From assembly GCA_021234155.1 (NCBI GenBank), contig JAJEKV010000053.1:5300488-5364487 (forward strand): a DNA stretch of 64,000 nucleotides, in the 5' to 3' direction. The notes under the pieces are model-generated. The model worked only from the letters and a program-made list of their open reading frames with translations. It did no database searches and was not told the origin of the DNA. Source of the DNA: Isoetes taiwanensis (Eukaryota > Streptophyta > Lycopodiopsida > Isoetales > Isoetaceae). The translations under genes were made by a program, and so were the position numbers. Positions within the stretch are counted from its first letter, which is position 1; every line of letters begins with the position of its first letter. Positions 34,148 through 45,298 of this stretch are shown in pieces.

Positions 34148-35972
34148 TCAATAAGAAAGCGAGCCGCGTACCATGTCTTCAAGGGCGTGGGCATGCGATG
34201 AAGAAATGTACCGACATTCCATGAGGAGACAGTCCGGAGGCCAAAGGCATCGACACCGGCATTCGGATTGCGATGAAAAATGGGACGCCGCCCGATTTAA
34301 GGAGCTTAGCAAAATGCATTTGAGGGCAGCACAAAATCCTCGCTTTTGAAGATGGGTGAAGGATCGTCGTGAGGTGGTGGCATTCTGCAAAGAAGGTGTC
34401 AAGACCATGAAGCGCATCCGCACGGGCGTTGCCAACCACGCCATTAGCAATGTAGATCCAATTAAGGTGGTGGTATCCAGTGGCACCTTCTTCCCAATGT
34501 GAACGGGCGAACAAAACGTGGATCCCACCGGAGATCCGGCCGAGATCTGAGGTGGTGTCCATCCCAAGCATGACCATCCATGACCTTGGTCCAAAAAGGA
34601 AGGCCAATCGAAGTCAGAACCCGGGCGGAGGCAGCAGGAAGCATAGGGAGAAGGAACCATGCCCGTGGGCGTGGGTTGCTGAGCAGTCTCCCTGAATTGA
34701 CTGACAAGATCTGGATCAAGAGCCTGACACCAACGATCCCAAAGAGAAGCAGAGAGCTGAGAGTTGACAGGAGGGCTATCCCATCCCGTGGGGACCGTCT
34801 TGCTATCCAACAGAGCTTGTAACTGATTGTAACCTGCGAGGTGCTGCATATAAATTTGTGCATAGGGAAGATCCTCGGGATGTCCTAGATACTTCCTGAT
34901 TTGTTGCAGCGCTTCCGCTTGCCAGAGAGATAAATGATTGGCAAGCTCAGGCATGTACTCCTGATGAAGAGTTTGGGTCTGAGCAGGATCCGCAAGATAT
35001 GGATTGTTATCCTGAAGCACCCATTGCACAGTGGGGTCACCCTGAAAAAGCTGGCGTGGCCCATTTCCAAAGTGTTCCTGTGTATCACCCAGATAGAAAT
35101 CATGAAATATGTAAGCCATGGGCTGAACCACTCTGAAGGTGATAAAGTCTGGATCGGCACAGTGTATGAGATCAAAGACCACAAGGGCACAGCACAACCC
35201 TTTGTCTTCAATGGAGAGTTCGCCAAACCGAAGAAAATGCACCTTTGCTCGGGGAATATCCACAGGTCCATCTGCCGCATGCCACTTCGAAAGGAAGAGG
35301 TGGCGGCGAGCAACCACATAATCGTGATAGCAGGAGGGAACTGGGAAGTCAACAGGCATTCTGTTAAAAATGGCGGTATGGGCGTCAAGTTTTGCTTGAG
35401 CCTCATCGCCAGATCAATAGCTTGCCGCAGCTTTGTTCGGAGATCACGGATCCGGTTGTCCCTTTCGAAAGCAGCAGTGACGGGTCACGGACCCGTTCTG
35501 AGAAGTGTTGACTGGGGAGGAGGATTTCCTCGAGTATTGAGAGGGGAACCCACGGCAATCTCCGCGCCATCCAAGGTTTTCGTTCTCGCACCTCTCGTAG
35601 GCCGATCTTGAAGAGAGGTGAGCCAGAGCAATCAGGTAGAAAGCCGAGCCGTCCAAGGAGGCGACTTGAGCGCCCGGATGCATGTAAGGTTTTGAACTTG
35701 AGTGCTGAAATTTTCACAAAGTTGAAGTACAAAGGCGTTGAGCTTAGCAATATCTGCGTCCTTGGTACTTTCGGAGAGCGCTTTTGGACTTGTTGTGCTC
35801 CAATAGAGTCCGAATTTACGATTGAGCTTTGTTGATGCAAGTTGGCTGACTTGAGCTTGTGTACTTTTGAGATCTGCATGAGCACGTAAGAGAGCTTCAT
35901 GCTTGTCTTGAAGTTTGGCCTCCAAAGTTGCAACTTGGGCGTTCTGCGGCTTGAAGGTCTGGTGTACCGCAT
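34148..35972 (-). pseudogene. Extra sense ORF of Tat-like element (unknown, coiled coil)
   Basis: The region after integrase has a Gln-rich, coiled-coil part (minus strand about 36150-35600: KLQDKHEALLRAHADLKS and similar). A clean frame to 34148 follows (403 codons: MPVDFPVPSCYHDYVVARRH, then QWVLQDNNPYLADPAQT, LSLWQAEALQQIRKYLGHP). The last third looks frame-shifted. Signal peptide, membrane span and env features are not evident. Such extra frames between integrase and the 3' LTR are known in Tat/Athila elements, with unknown roles. I infer a nuclear or particle-associated protein only from the coiled coil. Confidence 0.5.
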
Positions 35973-36215
35973 CGAGGCTTCTAGTGCCGTTGAACCCCGC
36001 TCATAAGAGCGTCTTGGGATTCTTGTAACTTGAGAGCAGCAGCTTGAGCATCCTGCTGATACTGATACAACAACTGACGAGGATGTTGTGGTGGTGGAGC
36101 CGGCTGTTGCCTGGTTTGTGATGTTTGGGAAAAATGATGTGAACTGGATGGTGTAGCGGAGGAGGAGACAGTGACATGGGTGTGCGGACTGTGGACATGA
36201 CCGGGGAAGGCGGGC

Positions 36216-37463
36216 GTGAAGTGCCAGCTTGGTGAGTTATTGGAAGGAGCCGAGTGGAATTATGAGAATTTGGTGGTGTGGGAGGGAAGTAATGCGGATG
36301 AGGGCTTGAAAGTGGCCTCCCACAGAAACTTCGTAAATGGAAGTGGTACCCCTAAAGGCGGTCCATTTCTTGGAGAAGACGATAGAACATCATTTGGGGC
36401 CAATCTATGTGGTGTTTGGAGGTGTAGCAGTGAGGACCAGGTTATAGAAAGGCTTATTGATATGGGTGTTCTTGATAGAATACCCAAGGAACTTTCGCCA
36501 CGTAAATTTAACAAAAGGTTTCGTGAGGCTTGTCGATATTGGTCGACGATGGACATTGGCATGATAAGCAAGGTGCACCAAACTCACAGTGACATCGAGA
36601 TCCCGTATAGCGCACCATGATACACAAAGGGGTGTGCAAGGGAATATGAAATACCCGTAAATCAAATGTTGAGTCAAATGAAATGGTGGTGCCATCGATT
36701 ACACGCTGGTGTAGCCTTTATGGGCGTTAACGATATTGGCGATGAACCGCCAACGGGTCAGGATTTGGAGCGGGGGTTCCATTTGAGAGAATTCATTAAA
36801 GCTGGTGTCGTTCAGCGACTTCTTTATTTGGGCCAACAAGGGCTTTACGGAAAGTGGGCGCCAAGAAGGATGGATGCAAAAGGGCCGGATCCTTGGGAGC
36901 TGAGTTTGAAGTGTAGAAAATCTTGGGGCAGCCATGGTAACGATGTGCGTAAACTAAGAGTGATTCCAAAGGCTGAAGACGAAGTCGAAAGCACGGAGGA
37001 CAAAGGCGCAGAGGAACGAAAAGGTTTGTTTTAGGGCTTAATAACCGAGGAGGCTTAAGAGGTATGAAGAGAGCTTAAACCGAGTCGTTGATGGTGCCAG
37101 TGTCAAAGATGCCAAGAAGGGTATTGAGAGGCAAAATTTTGGCTAAGTCCCAAAAACGTAAGGGAGAAGCAATGAACGGTGAGGATGAGACGTGAAAGAA
37201 GGATCGGATGTGACGGTGGCAAAGGACACACATTAATGTTCGACGGGCGTGAAAAGAAGGAATGGCATTTACCGCCGGGCAACTCGAAGTGGGATATCAT
37301 TAAAAGGAATGTGTCGGAAGGTACCATGGCTAGATATGCGGGCGGAGAAAAGATTCTCGGTTTAGAAACAGCCTTGCATTGCAAACACGTTGGCGATTGG
37401 TGTGATTGGTCCACGCCAACAAGGAGTTCCTCGATTGGCTATATAAGACTTAACAAAGAGTAA
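36216..37463 (+). pseudogene. Antisense ORF set inside Tat-like element (unknown protein)
   Basis: Three successive plus-strand frames look like one broken protein. 36216-36620 contains CSSEDQVIERLIDMGVLDRI and PRKFNKRFREACRYWSTMD. 36666-37034 contains QMKWWCHRLHAGVAFMGVND and QRLLYLGQQGLYGKWAPRRM. 37179-37463 contains CDGGKGHTLMF, KKEWHLPPGNSKWDIIKRNV and ALHCKHVGDWCDW. Trp/Cys/His-rich patterns look protein-coding. They run opposite to the host element, as antisense ORFs do in some Tat elements such as Grande; a captured gene is the alternative. I do not recognise the family. Confidence 0.45.
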
Positions 37464-37475
37464 CAAAGGCATCCG

Positions 37476-37870
37476 ATGGCGCTCAGTATGGCTGCTGCTG
37501 GCTTGAACGAAGACTGCACTATGCCCACTAACTGTCAGGAGTGGATCACTTGCAAGATGAATTGTCTGGATCTCTGGCGCTGCCACAACCGTGGCATTCG
37601 AATGGACGGCTGGTGTCCGGGATGGTCGAACATCCCGACCAAGACCAACGGGATGGAGGTGGTTCTCGCACCTTCATTGGGATCCGGAGAGTAACCTCTA
37701 CCATCTCCTCCGCAGATACCTGCTCCAAACCCGGAGTAGAGGGTTTTTCCTCTTAGGACTTAGTAGATAGGGCGCTGAGCCCGTTTTTGTATATAGGGCA
37801 GTGCCCATAGCGGAACTAGCTGGGCTGCGCCCACATTTTGTAAAAAAATCTCCACTATAATATAATATAC
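37476..37870 (+). mobile_element. Possible LINE 3' end insert with (TATAA)-type tail
   Basis: After a short frame, the plus strand has TTTTTGTATATAGGGC and related words, then GTAAAAAAATCTCCACTATA and a TATAATATAATATA run at about 37855-37869, immediately before the integrase stop. This resembles a plant LINE 3' untranslated end with a short repeat tail. No LINE protein motif was found, so confidence is low. Confidence 0.3.
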
Positions 37871-37877
37871 CGCCTTT

Positions 37878-39084
37878 CTAGTCACTTTCTGTGGTGTTTG
37901 CATCTTGAACTGTATCTGTTTGTTGATTTTCGCTGTCTGTGTGATGAAATGTTTTGAGACGAAAACCATTAACCAATGTAGGTAATGGAGTGCCATCTAA
38001 CTCTGCTAGTTGGAAAACGCTTGGTCGAACCACTTGAACAATTTGATAAGGGCCAAGCCAACGAAACTTGAGTTTACCCGGAAAATTTTTGTACCTGGAA
38101 TCATAAAGAAGAACCAAATCGCCTTCTTTGAATGTTTTTGTCTTCAGACGTTTGTCATGTAAAGATTTTTGCAACTGTTGTCCATGAAGAACACGAATAT
38201 AAGCATCCGGCCGAAGTTCATCCAACAATTTCTAATTGATAGACCCTTTCTTTGAGTGGCAGTGGTGGATTATGAGCGAGCCGGTTGAAACCTGAGTGTT
38301 GGAAGGATGTATTCAAACGGCATGAGAGCTTCGACCATAAACCAATTTAAAAGGAGTGTGACCGGTAGCAATTTTGAAACAAGTATTGTAGGCCCAAAGA
38401 ACAAAAGAGGGAAGTTTTGTCGCCAACAAGGCGGGAAGCGCCACAAATTTTCCGGAGAATGGTGACCGAGTTTTGTTGGTGCTTTTCGCCAAACCATTAC
38501 CTTGAGGATAGTAAGGTGTGCTCTTGTGATGATGTATCGGGGAGATAATCCGCCGACTCCTTGATAGTATGATTGATGAAATGGACACCACGGTCAGCGA
38601 CCGACTCAGGTAGGGGCACCGAATCGCGTGATAATTTGTTGATAGAGGACTCTAGCTTTGCTTGCTGCGTTGTTGTCCGGAAGTGCACAAGCTTAGCCCA
38701 TTTGGTAAGCGTAGTCGGTGAGAACTGGGGAATGTAACGGCACGAAAAAGTGTGCAGCGCCAGAGGATCTATAGGTCCCACAAAGTCCATTCCCCATTTT
38801 GTGAAGGGAAGTGGCGTGGCGACCGGGCGCCAAGGGAAGAGCGCCACGCGGTGGGCGCCCCACCACGGGCAAGCGCCACACGCGGCGGGCGTGCATGAGC
38901 ATCTTTGAAGAGCGTGGGCCAATAATACCCGCCAGAAGGATTTTATGCGTCTGCGGGTGTCACCATGAAAATGACCACCACCGAGCCCTTGATGGGCTTC
39001 TAACAATATCCGAACTTCATGAGGTAGAACGCGCACAATGAAGGATGGTGTCCTTACCCTTTTGTAGAGATGTCCCGCAACCAT
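37878..39084 (-). pseudogene. Tat-like integrase
   Basis: The N-terminal zinc region is frame-broken (GGHFHGDTRRRI...). The core has WGMDFVGPI (first Asp) and VADRGVHFIN (second Asp; usual SDRGxHF). The third catalytic position reads GNGLAKSTNKT where the family has GNGLAESxNKT, so the essential Glu is Lys here. The C-terminal part (38228-37878) has FKEGDLVLLYDSRYKNFPGK and RWLGPYQIVQV, the GPY/F module, and ends in a TGA after QDANTTESD. Integrase joins element DNA to the chromosome; this copy cannot be active. At least two frameshifts lie near 38590 and 38240. Confidence 0.85.
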
Positions 39085-39134
39085 GGTGTAGTCACGGACC
39101 TCTCTGAGAAATTGATGGCGACGGGATTGTCGCC

Positions 39135-40490
39135 TTACAGAGAGAGCCGCCTCGTCTTCTGGTGGAAGAGCACCGTGAGGAGGTACCGCTGAAAATCATG
39201 GAACCAATGTGGTGTTGCCGTGACTAAAAAGCCGAAGCATCGAAAGGCGTCGGAGACTCCGGTTGAGGGATCATCCAGGTGGATGCGTGAAAGATAATCC
39301 GAATCGACATGAGATTTGCCGGCCTTATGAACGATTTCAAAAGGAGCAAATTCTTGAGAAGAAGGACCCAACGAGCAAATGCGCCCGTGGCGTGGACTTG
39401 TTGATCAAATAGAGGAGTGCTTGGTGGTCCACAAAGAACTTGATTTGATCTGCTAAAAAGGTAATGACGGAGGCGTTGGACACGTAAAATGAGACCCAAA
39501 GCTTCACGCCCGCGGCGAGAATAGTTGCGCCGCCAGAATTGAGTTTTCTACCGGGCGAAGCGATTTGGTTTGTCGGCAGCGCGATCATATTCTTGAGAAA
39601 GAACAGCTCCAATAGCAAAGAAAGAGACATCGACATGAACGTGAAAGGGCTTGTCCCATTGAGGAGGAACAAGAACCGTGCCCCGAGTAAGCAAAAGCTT
39701 GTTTGTTGGAAAGCAAAGATCCGCCGGGAATTCCAAGCCCGTAGATTCGTCACCCGTGAGTTTATGAATGGGATCGGCAATGGTCGCTAGTCCGTATGAA
39801 GGTGGAGTAATAATTGACCTTACCCGTGAAAGAGCGTGTCTCCTTGATATTGGCTGGTGCTTGAGCCTTGAGCACACAACCGATTTAAGGGATCGTGGTG
39901 ATACCGCTTTGCCGACAACATGGCCTAACGTAACACCGGAGGTGGCGCAAAAAGGTGCATTTCTCGGGATTGAGACTAATGCCAGGACTCATCACATTTA
40001 CGGAAGACGAAGTTCCAATTTATCCAAATGGTCAGCCATGGAATCAGAGGGCGAGAAGTCATCTTGAAAAATTTGCAAGAAGGGATTGTCCTTCATGAAA
40101 TCATGAAAACCGAGAGCATGATGCGCTGAAACGTTGATGGAGAGTTGGATAATCCAAAAGGAACCACCTTGTAGGCAAAAAGTGACTTTACCCGGTGGTG
40201 AAAGTGGTCTTGAGTTGATCAGATTCTTTGATTGAGATCCGATTGTAGCCAGAAAAACCATCCATAAAGGAGTACATCTCATGTCCACCACCTCTTCGTA
40301 ACCCGGTGCGTGAAGGGAAGTGGGAAATGATCACGCCCGTGGCCTGATTGAGTTTCCGATAGTCCACACAGACGCGGATCTTACCATTGTGTTTAAGGGC
40401 AATGACGATGGGGCTCACCCATTCGTATCGTTTGACCTCATAGATCAAACCCTGCAGCAGGAGTTTGTCAATTTCTTTGACGCGCGATCA
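39135..40490 (-). pseudogene. Tat-like reverse transcriptase and RNase H
   Basis: RT: YEWVSPIVIALKHNGKIRVC, VDYRKLNQAT, then MYSFMDGFSGYNRISIKESD (motif A) and a degraded LQIFQDDF block (catalytic DD, about 40075). RNase H: TVLVPPQWDKPFHVHVDVSF with the first Asp, a broken GGA...LLYATR-like middle, and FFVDHQALLYLINKSTP. Frames change near 40290, 40000, 39548 and 39337. RT copies element RNA and RNase H removes it. The wording SGYN and VDHQALxYLINK is typical of Tat/Athila-type gypsy. Confidence 0.85.
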
Positions 40491-41173
40491 CGGTAATTAG
40501 GGTTGAGCTCAGATCGCCGCTGTTACACCGGTCGTCGCATCGATTTGGTAGGAATGGTGAGTTCCCCAAGCTTTTGTTGATTCCCCCCGAAGATCTTTGC
40601 AACTCCGGCGAAAATGTGTTTGAATTTTTTGAGCATTGGACGCCCCTGCTACGATAAGGAGCCGGAAGATTTGCAGCAATGCGGACAGGTTGATTGTTGC
40701 CGACGTCCACAATCTCGACTTCTGGAGTCTGAATATGGGGTATTACTTCAGTATCCTGGACAATGTGTGCAGGAGGTTGGAGCATAACCGGATGCGTGGC
40801 ACTTTGCGTGGTGAAAAAGAGGGGTTGCTCAGTTTCATCCAGCAGAGGTTGCTTCATGACAGCGTGTACATCAACAGGAGTTGCAGGAGGTTCAGCATCT
40901 GAAAAGTGATCAACGCGTTGGATTCGATTGCAAGGAGCCAGGTAGGGGTCAAGCAAAGCAGCCACAGCCTGGTCCTGATCAAGAGTCATTTCTCCCCAAG
41001 GATCAGCATATTCGGGGTAGGATGACGAGGCGCACTTCAGTGGAGCTGAACTTGATAAATATTCCGAAGCTTCTTCGAATCAGGTATGCGAGAGAGGGTT
41101 CCGCATTGTCAGCGAAATGATCCCGCACGTTTTTGCAAGTCCATGGTGGCATTGAGATGACCATCAGTGATGA

Positions 41174-41560
41174 CTAACTGGTCCGTGGCCCAGTAATGGA
41201 TACTCTTTGCCTGGCGGAGAAAAGGTCTGCCGACCAGCATTTCATAGTCACCTGGATCTTCGCCAGCTTTCCAAACTCCAAATTCCATGGGGAAGCGGAG
41301 ATCACCAATGTTGATGTGAAGAATAGGTGTGACGCTTTGAGGTCGCTGCGGATATGGCCATTAGCCAATTTGATGTCATATGGGGCACGAAAAGAGTTGT
41401 GTGATGCCCATTTGTTTGGCGGAGTTTATCCGTGATGAGATTGACTGCGCTACCTCCATCTATTTGAACATGGTTGACTTGCTGATTACCCACCGTGGCA
41501 TGGACCGTGGGTGTAGAGGTAGCCACAGCCCCAACTAAAACAGTTGGGAGTGGTAACTGG
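41174..41560 (-). pseudogene. Tat-like aspartic protease
   Basis: The segment VNHVQIDGGSAVNLITDKLR has the retropepsin active site in the DGG form used by Tat-type elements. It is followed by ATSKRHTYSSH and, in the other frame, MANGHIRSDLKA-like sequence. It lies between gag and RT, as expected of the protease that matures the polyprotein. Confidence 0.65.
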
Positions 41561-42035
41561 TCCTTGAGAGCGGAGGACGTAGAGTTTTAAAATGGTTGCC
41601 AAGCTTAAAGGAATTTTGATCTTGGCTAGCTCCTCTTGGAGTTCGAGAGGCACATGAGAAAAAGGATCCGGCTGGTTCTACCGGGTGCGGAGTGCGGGCA
41701 GGTGGAAGCAACTTCTTTTGAGTAAGTCAACCTCGGCAGCAATATTGGGATACGCCCGAGAGCGTGGAGGTTGAGATGTTGAAGGGTATCTTGTCTTTGT
41801 TGAGCTCTAGTGGTGGCATGAACATTTGCCAAGGTGCGGCCTTGGCCAGCCTTGCATGAGGTTCAAAAATGCTTTGTCGAACTTTGGGCATGACATGTGG
41901 CATGAGCTTCTCCAAGTCAGGTGCAAAGTGAACCTTTTTTTCGTCCTCATGAGGAATGGTGTCAACTGCAAAGGCAGGGTGCGTGCCATTTGGAATAATG
42001 GTCAATGGACGTGATGCCTTGGTCCGGGCGTGAAA

Positions 42036-43734
42036 CTAAACCAACCCAATTTGATTACCGGATTGGAGGATTAAGTGCCCGAAAAATTTCCTCTTGTGCT
42101 TGTTGATCCAAATTGAGGTTGATTTCTTTGGAGCTGGTTGATAGCGTGATTGCTGAGGCGCTCTTGGTGGCTTCTTAAGAACTGGTCTCGGGCCTTGTTT
42201 GCCATTAGCAATCCAGAGTTGGTAAGCCGTGAGGCGGACCGATGTGGTCTGATTTGTGCGGAAGGCTGACACGAACTTGTGGAAGTTGAGGACACGCCGT
42301 GGTGGTATGACCCCCATTCTTGACGGTGATAACACCGAGCTTTAGAAGGATCAAAAGGAGGACGTTGGTTGGATCCCCGTGGTTGCTCCCCTGTTCTGCC
42401 GATAGAGTTGAGTGGGTTGGCGCTGAAGTGGTGGCTGCTGATAGTGCGATTATTCTTTGAGGTGTGGTTTGCACTTGATAAACCATTTTGTTGCGGAGCG
42501 GTGTGGGATGAGTGCGCGAGTGCACTCTTCCGTGGCATGATTGCACATGTTGCATCGCTTGCAATGAGGCGGGCCATTGGTGGAGTTGCACTCATTTGCC
42601 AAATGGCCTTGGTATTTGCAAATATGGCACCGTGATTTGATCGCTACCGCTGTGGATTAGCGTGTTGAGGCTGAATGTATTTTGTGGAACCATGGCGGTG
42701 GAATGAGCGGGAGCTCTTGAAGAGCCACGCCTCGGGAGGAAACATTGATCGAAGTGATTGACAGGTCGATAGCCTGCTCCAAAGTCTTGGGACGCAGGTA
42801 TTGATCATGAGTCGAATAGTGGAGGAAGTCCTTGGAGAAACCGGACCAAAAATCGGCTCTGTGTGGGGTATTCCTTGAGCTTACTTAGCGAATGTGAAGT
42901 CGATCCATAAAATCCGAGGCGGAGACTCGCGGGCTCTTGTTGAAGTTCATTGAGTTGCTTGAGATGAAGTTGATCATCATCCGTGGTTCCATAATGAGAC
43001 GTAAAAGCATTCTCATTTAGGACAAAGTCTTGTTTCCAATGGCTTTTGTTGGACATGAGCCATTGATGAGGAGAGCCACGCCAGGTGGTGGAAAAAGATG
43101 TGGAATTTCAGTTGAGGTTGCGATGACCATTTAGGACAGCTAGAGCCTCAAATTCTTCCATGTGGGCCCGAAGCACTTTGGTCTAACGGTTTGCCTTCGT
43201 GTTGCCAAAGGTGGGATAAGTCGGCCAGAGTCCGAAGGTAGATGTGAAAGTGATGGGCTGGACAGAACAAGAGATAGTGAGGATATTGAGGTTGAGTTGG
43301 AGGTGGCATGGTGCCTGGGAAGGACCCCGATGAAGGGGTGACGGTGGTTGAGAAACCAAGTAGCCGGAGCATTGGTTTTGAGATCCGTAAGGTTGTAAAC
43401 AGAAGGGCAAGTGGGGAAACGTAGGGGAAAGGATATTCCTCGGTAGGCCAAAGGAGACGCGGTGGATAGCCGTGCCCACCCGGGGAGATGATGGTTGTGA
43501 AGGAAGAGGCGATGGCCCAAGAATGATGGATGTAGGCATGTTCGTGGGTATGAAAGTACGGTTGAGAAGGTTGAGCCCGACAAGGCTCCCCCGATAGTGA
43601 TGAGGGGACCGAGGTTGTGAGCAATGTTTGCACGCTTTGGGGCGGGAACCGGGACGAGACAGACACGAGGGGTGGGTGGCGCCGACCGAGCCCGAGACCA
43701 AGATGGCCTCCTCTATGTCATAAGCAAGTTCCAT
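42036..43734 (-). pseudogene. Tat-like gag with two zinc knuckles
   Basis: The N-terminal half is frame-broken and Pro/Ser-rich. The frame 43056-42805 reads HLKQLNELQQEPASLRLGFY and KEYPTQSRFLVRFLQGLPP, the gag core. About 42640-42540 holds CHICKYQGHLANEC and CKRCNMCNHATEEC, two CX2CX4HX4C knuckles that bind element RNA. Both knuckle cysteine/histidine sets are intact although the frame is lost around them. Confidence 0.75.
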
Positions 43735-43876
43735 ACATGTCGCGAATCGCTTCCCCGACGCCGATGGCGCCCAAGCGAGAGGCCGTTCGAGAAAGGAGTT
43801 CTTCCGGGCGTGAAATTACGGACGCATATGGCGCATGTAGAAAGTAGGATAGAATCGCACCCTAGCCGCCCGGCAG

Positions 43877-44444
43877 TGTTTGGGGTCCGGGTTCGTGAAC
43901 TCGAAGACAGCCCTCTGCGGAGGACCCGTGGATCTAACGGGAGAGTCAGGGGGACTATGTCACCGGATTTGCAAGAAGAGAAGAAGAAGAAGAAAATGTA
44001 ACAAATGAGAGAAAGATGATAAGCTTCCTTGATATCAATGATGAACATACATGAGCTCTAATAGAGAGAAAAACCGAAAGGAGACAAGACTCAAAACTCA
44101 TCTAAAAACTCATGTGCTAGCTCTACTCATATATATATAGTACAATGGCCTTGGGCCCAAAGATAGACACTGATCGATCTTGGCCGACTCTCGAAGGAGG
44201 CCTGATTTGCAGGAATGTTGGCGGTGCCTCTTGAAGTGCCTAGAATCGCCGACGCCGACGCTGGCGGTGACGGGTCACTTGTCCTGGCGCCTCTTGTTGA
44301 CGGGCCAAAGGCTTTGACTGCGTGGTCCGGCCGCTTGGTCTTCATGAGCCTTTGATGGCTGACCCGTGGTCGGCGAGGATCCTTGAGCTTGACCAGTGCG
44401 TCAGATGCATGAATAGTCCTGTACCAGGAGGCACAGGACTAACA
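43877..44444 (-). repeat. 5' LTR of Tat-like element
   Basis: Begins TGTTTGGGGT and ends GACTAACA on the plus strand, and is followed by the ATAAT duplication at 44445-44449. The adjoining internal sequence on the minus strand is CTGCCGGGCGGC, where the primer-binding site should be; I cannot match it to a tRNA. Confidence 0.9.
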
Positions 44445-45298
44445 ATAATCCTCCCACTTAGATTGTTTTTCATGAACAAAACTTCTCAACATATCCTCCA
44501 GAATCATGTTGATTCTCTCAGTTTGTCCATCGGTCTGCGGTGATTCCCACTACTCATTTGTCCTTAACCGAATTTTTCTTTTGCTTTTTGGAAGGTGACC
44601 CAGTATGAGAGGCACCCCCGGTCCTCTTTGCCTTCCATTCAGCAATTCCTTGGGCTTTACGGGATTCCTCCCTACCAACCAGCTTCCTAGCCAGTTCTAC
44701 CGCAAGCTCAAAACTCGCAGGATCGACTTGAAGCATATGCTTTTGAATATTGACATCCTTTAGCCCATTCACGAAATGATCAACCCTCATTCCGGTTGTC
44801 AATTTTGGCAAACGCGAGAACAACGCTCGTAGTTCTGCCACATAATCTTGCAGCATCCCAGCCTGCACAGTTTCTTTCAACTGTATCAAGGCATGTCACT
44901 GGTCATAGTGGGGAGCATACTCTTGCCTGAATAGCTTACAAAATTCAGCCCAAGTGCGTAGCTTTCGTCCATCTTCAGTATGGGTATCCCATCATTCGGT
45001 CGCCCGACCCTTAAGCTTCAATGTGGCATACAATAAATGAGCAGGCTCGCTTTTCTTTATTGCCGAAAAATAAAGCTTCATTTGGTTAAACCAGAGCAAT
45101 GGGGGAGGGTAAGGGGCAGGGCATGGGGAAGAGGAGGAGGGGCAAAGGGGGAGAGCAATGGGGCAAAGGGGGAGGAGGGGAGGGGGGTTCCATGGCTAAA
45201 CAACCATTCGAAAAAATAAAAAGATTAATTACACAGCTTAAATAATATAATTAATTAACTAATTAATTAGACAATAAATAATTAAACAATTTAGACAA
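44445..45298 (-). pseudogene. Chromovirus copy L: gag joined to integrase by deletion
   Basis: From the LTR at 45299 downward, the minus strand encodes the gag core and its end: AGMLQDYVAELRALFSRLPK, GMRVDHFVNGL and FELAVELARKLVGREES. At about 44553 the sequence jumps directly into the integrase core (complement of TGAGTAGTGGGAATCACC) and continues to the Tat insertion at 44445. Compared with copy R2, about 2.8 kb is missing: gag zinc knuckle, protease, RT, RNase H and most of integrase. A non-autonomous deletion derivative is the simplest reading. Confidence 0.8.

Larger units (their letters stand above)
33371..44444 (-). mobile_element. Complete Tat-like Ty3/gypsy element, 11.07 kb
   Basis: It is bounded by 5-bp target duplications ATAAT (33366-33370 and 44445-44449) and by LTRs of 589 and 568 bp. 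The empty site is preserved in the chromovirus integrase at 56636-56662. Order on the minus strand: LTR, gag with two zinc knuckles, protease, RT, RNase H, integrase, extra region, purine tract, LTR. The RT wording (YSFMDGFSGYNRISI) and the IDGGSAVN protease place it near the Tat/Athila side of the gypsy tree. The extra 3-4 kb after integrase, with sense and antisense frames, is also usual there. All genes are broken. Confidence 0.85.

Noticed and set aside
34148..35359. 403-codon ORF as a retroviral envelope gene
   Set aside because: No signal peptide, no clear membrane anchor and no fusion-peptide-like segment; treated as an unknown Tat-type extra ORF.
38811..39041. Arg/Gly-rich frame on the plus strand
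   Set aside because: Shadow of the integrase zinc region on the other strand.
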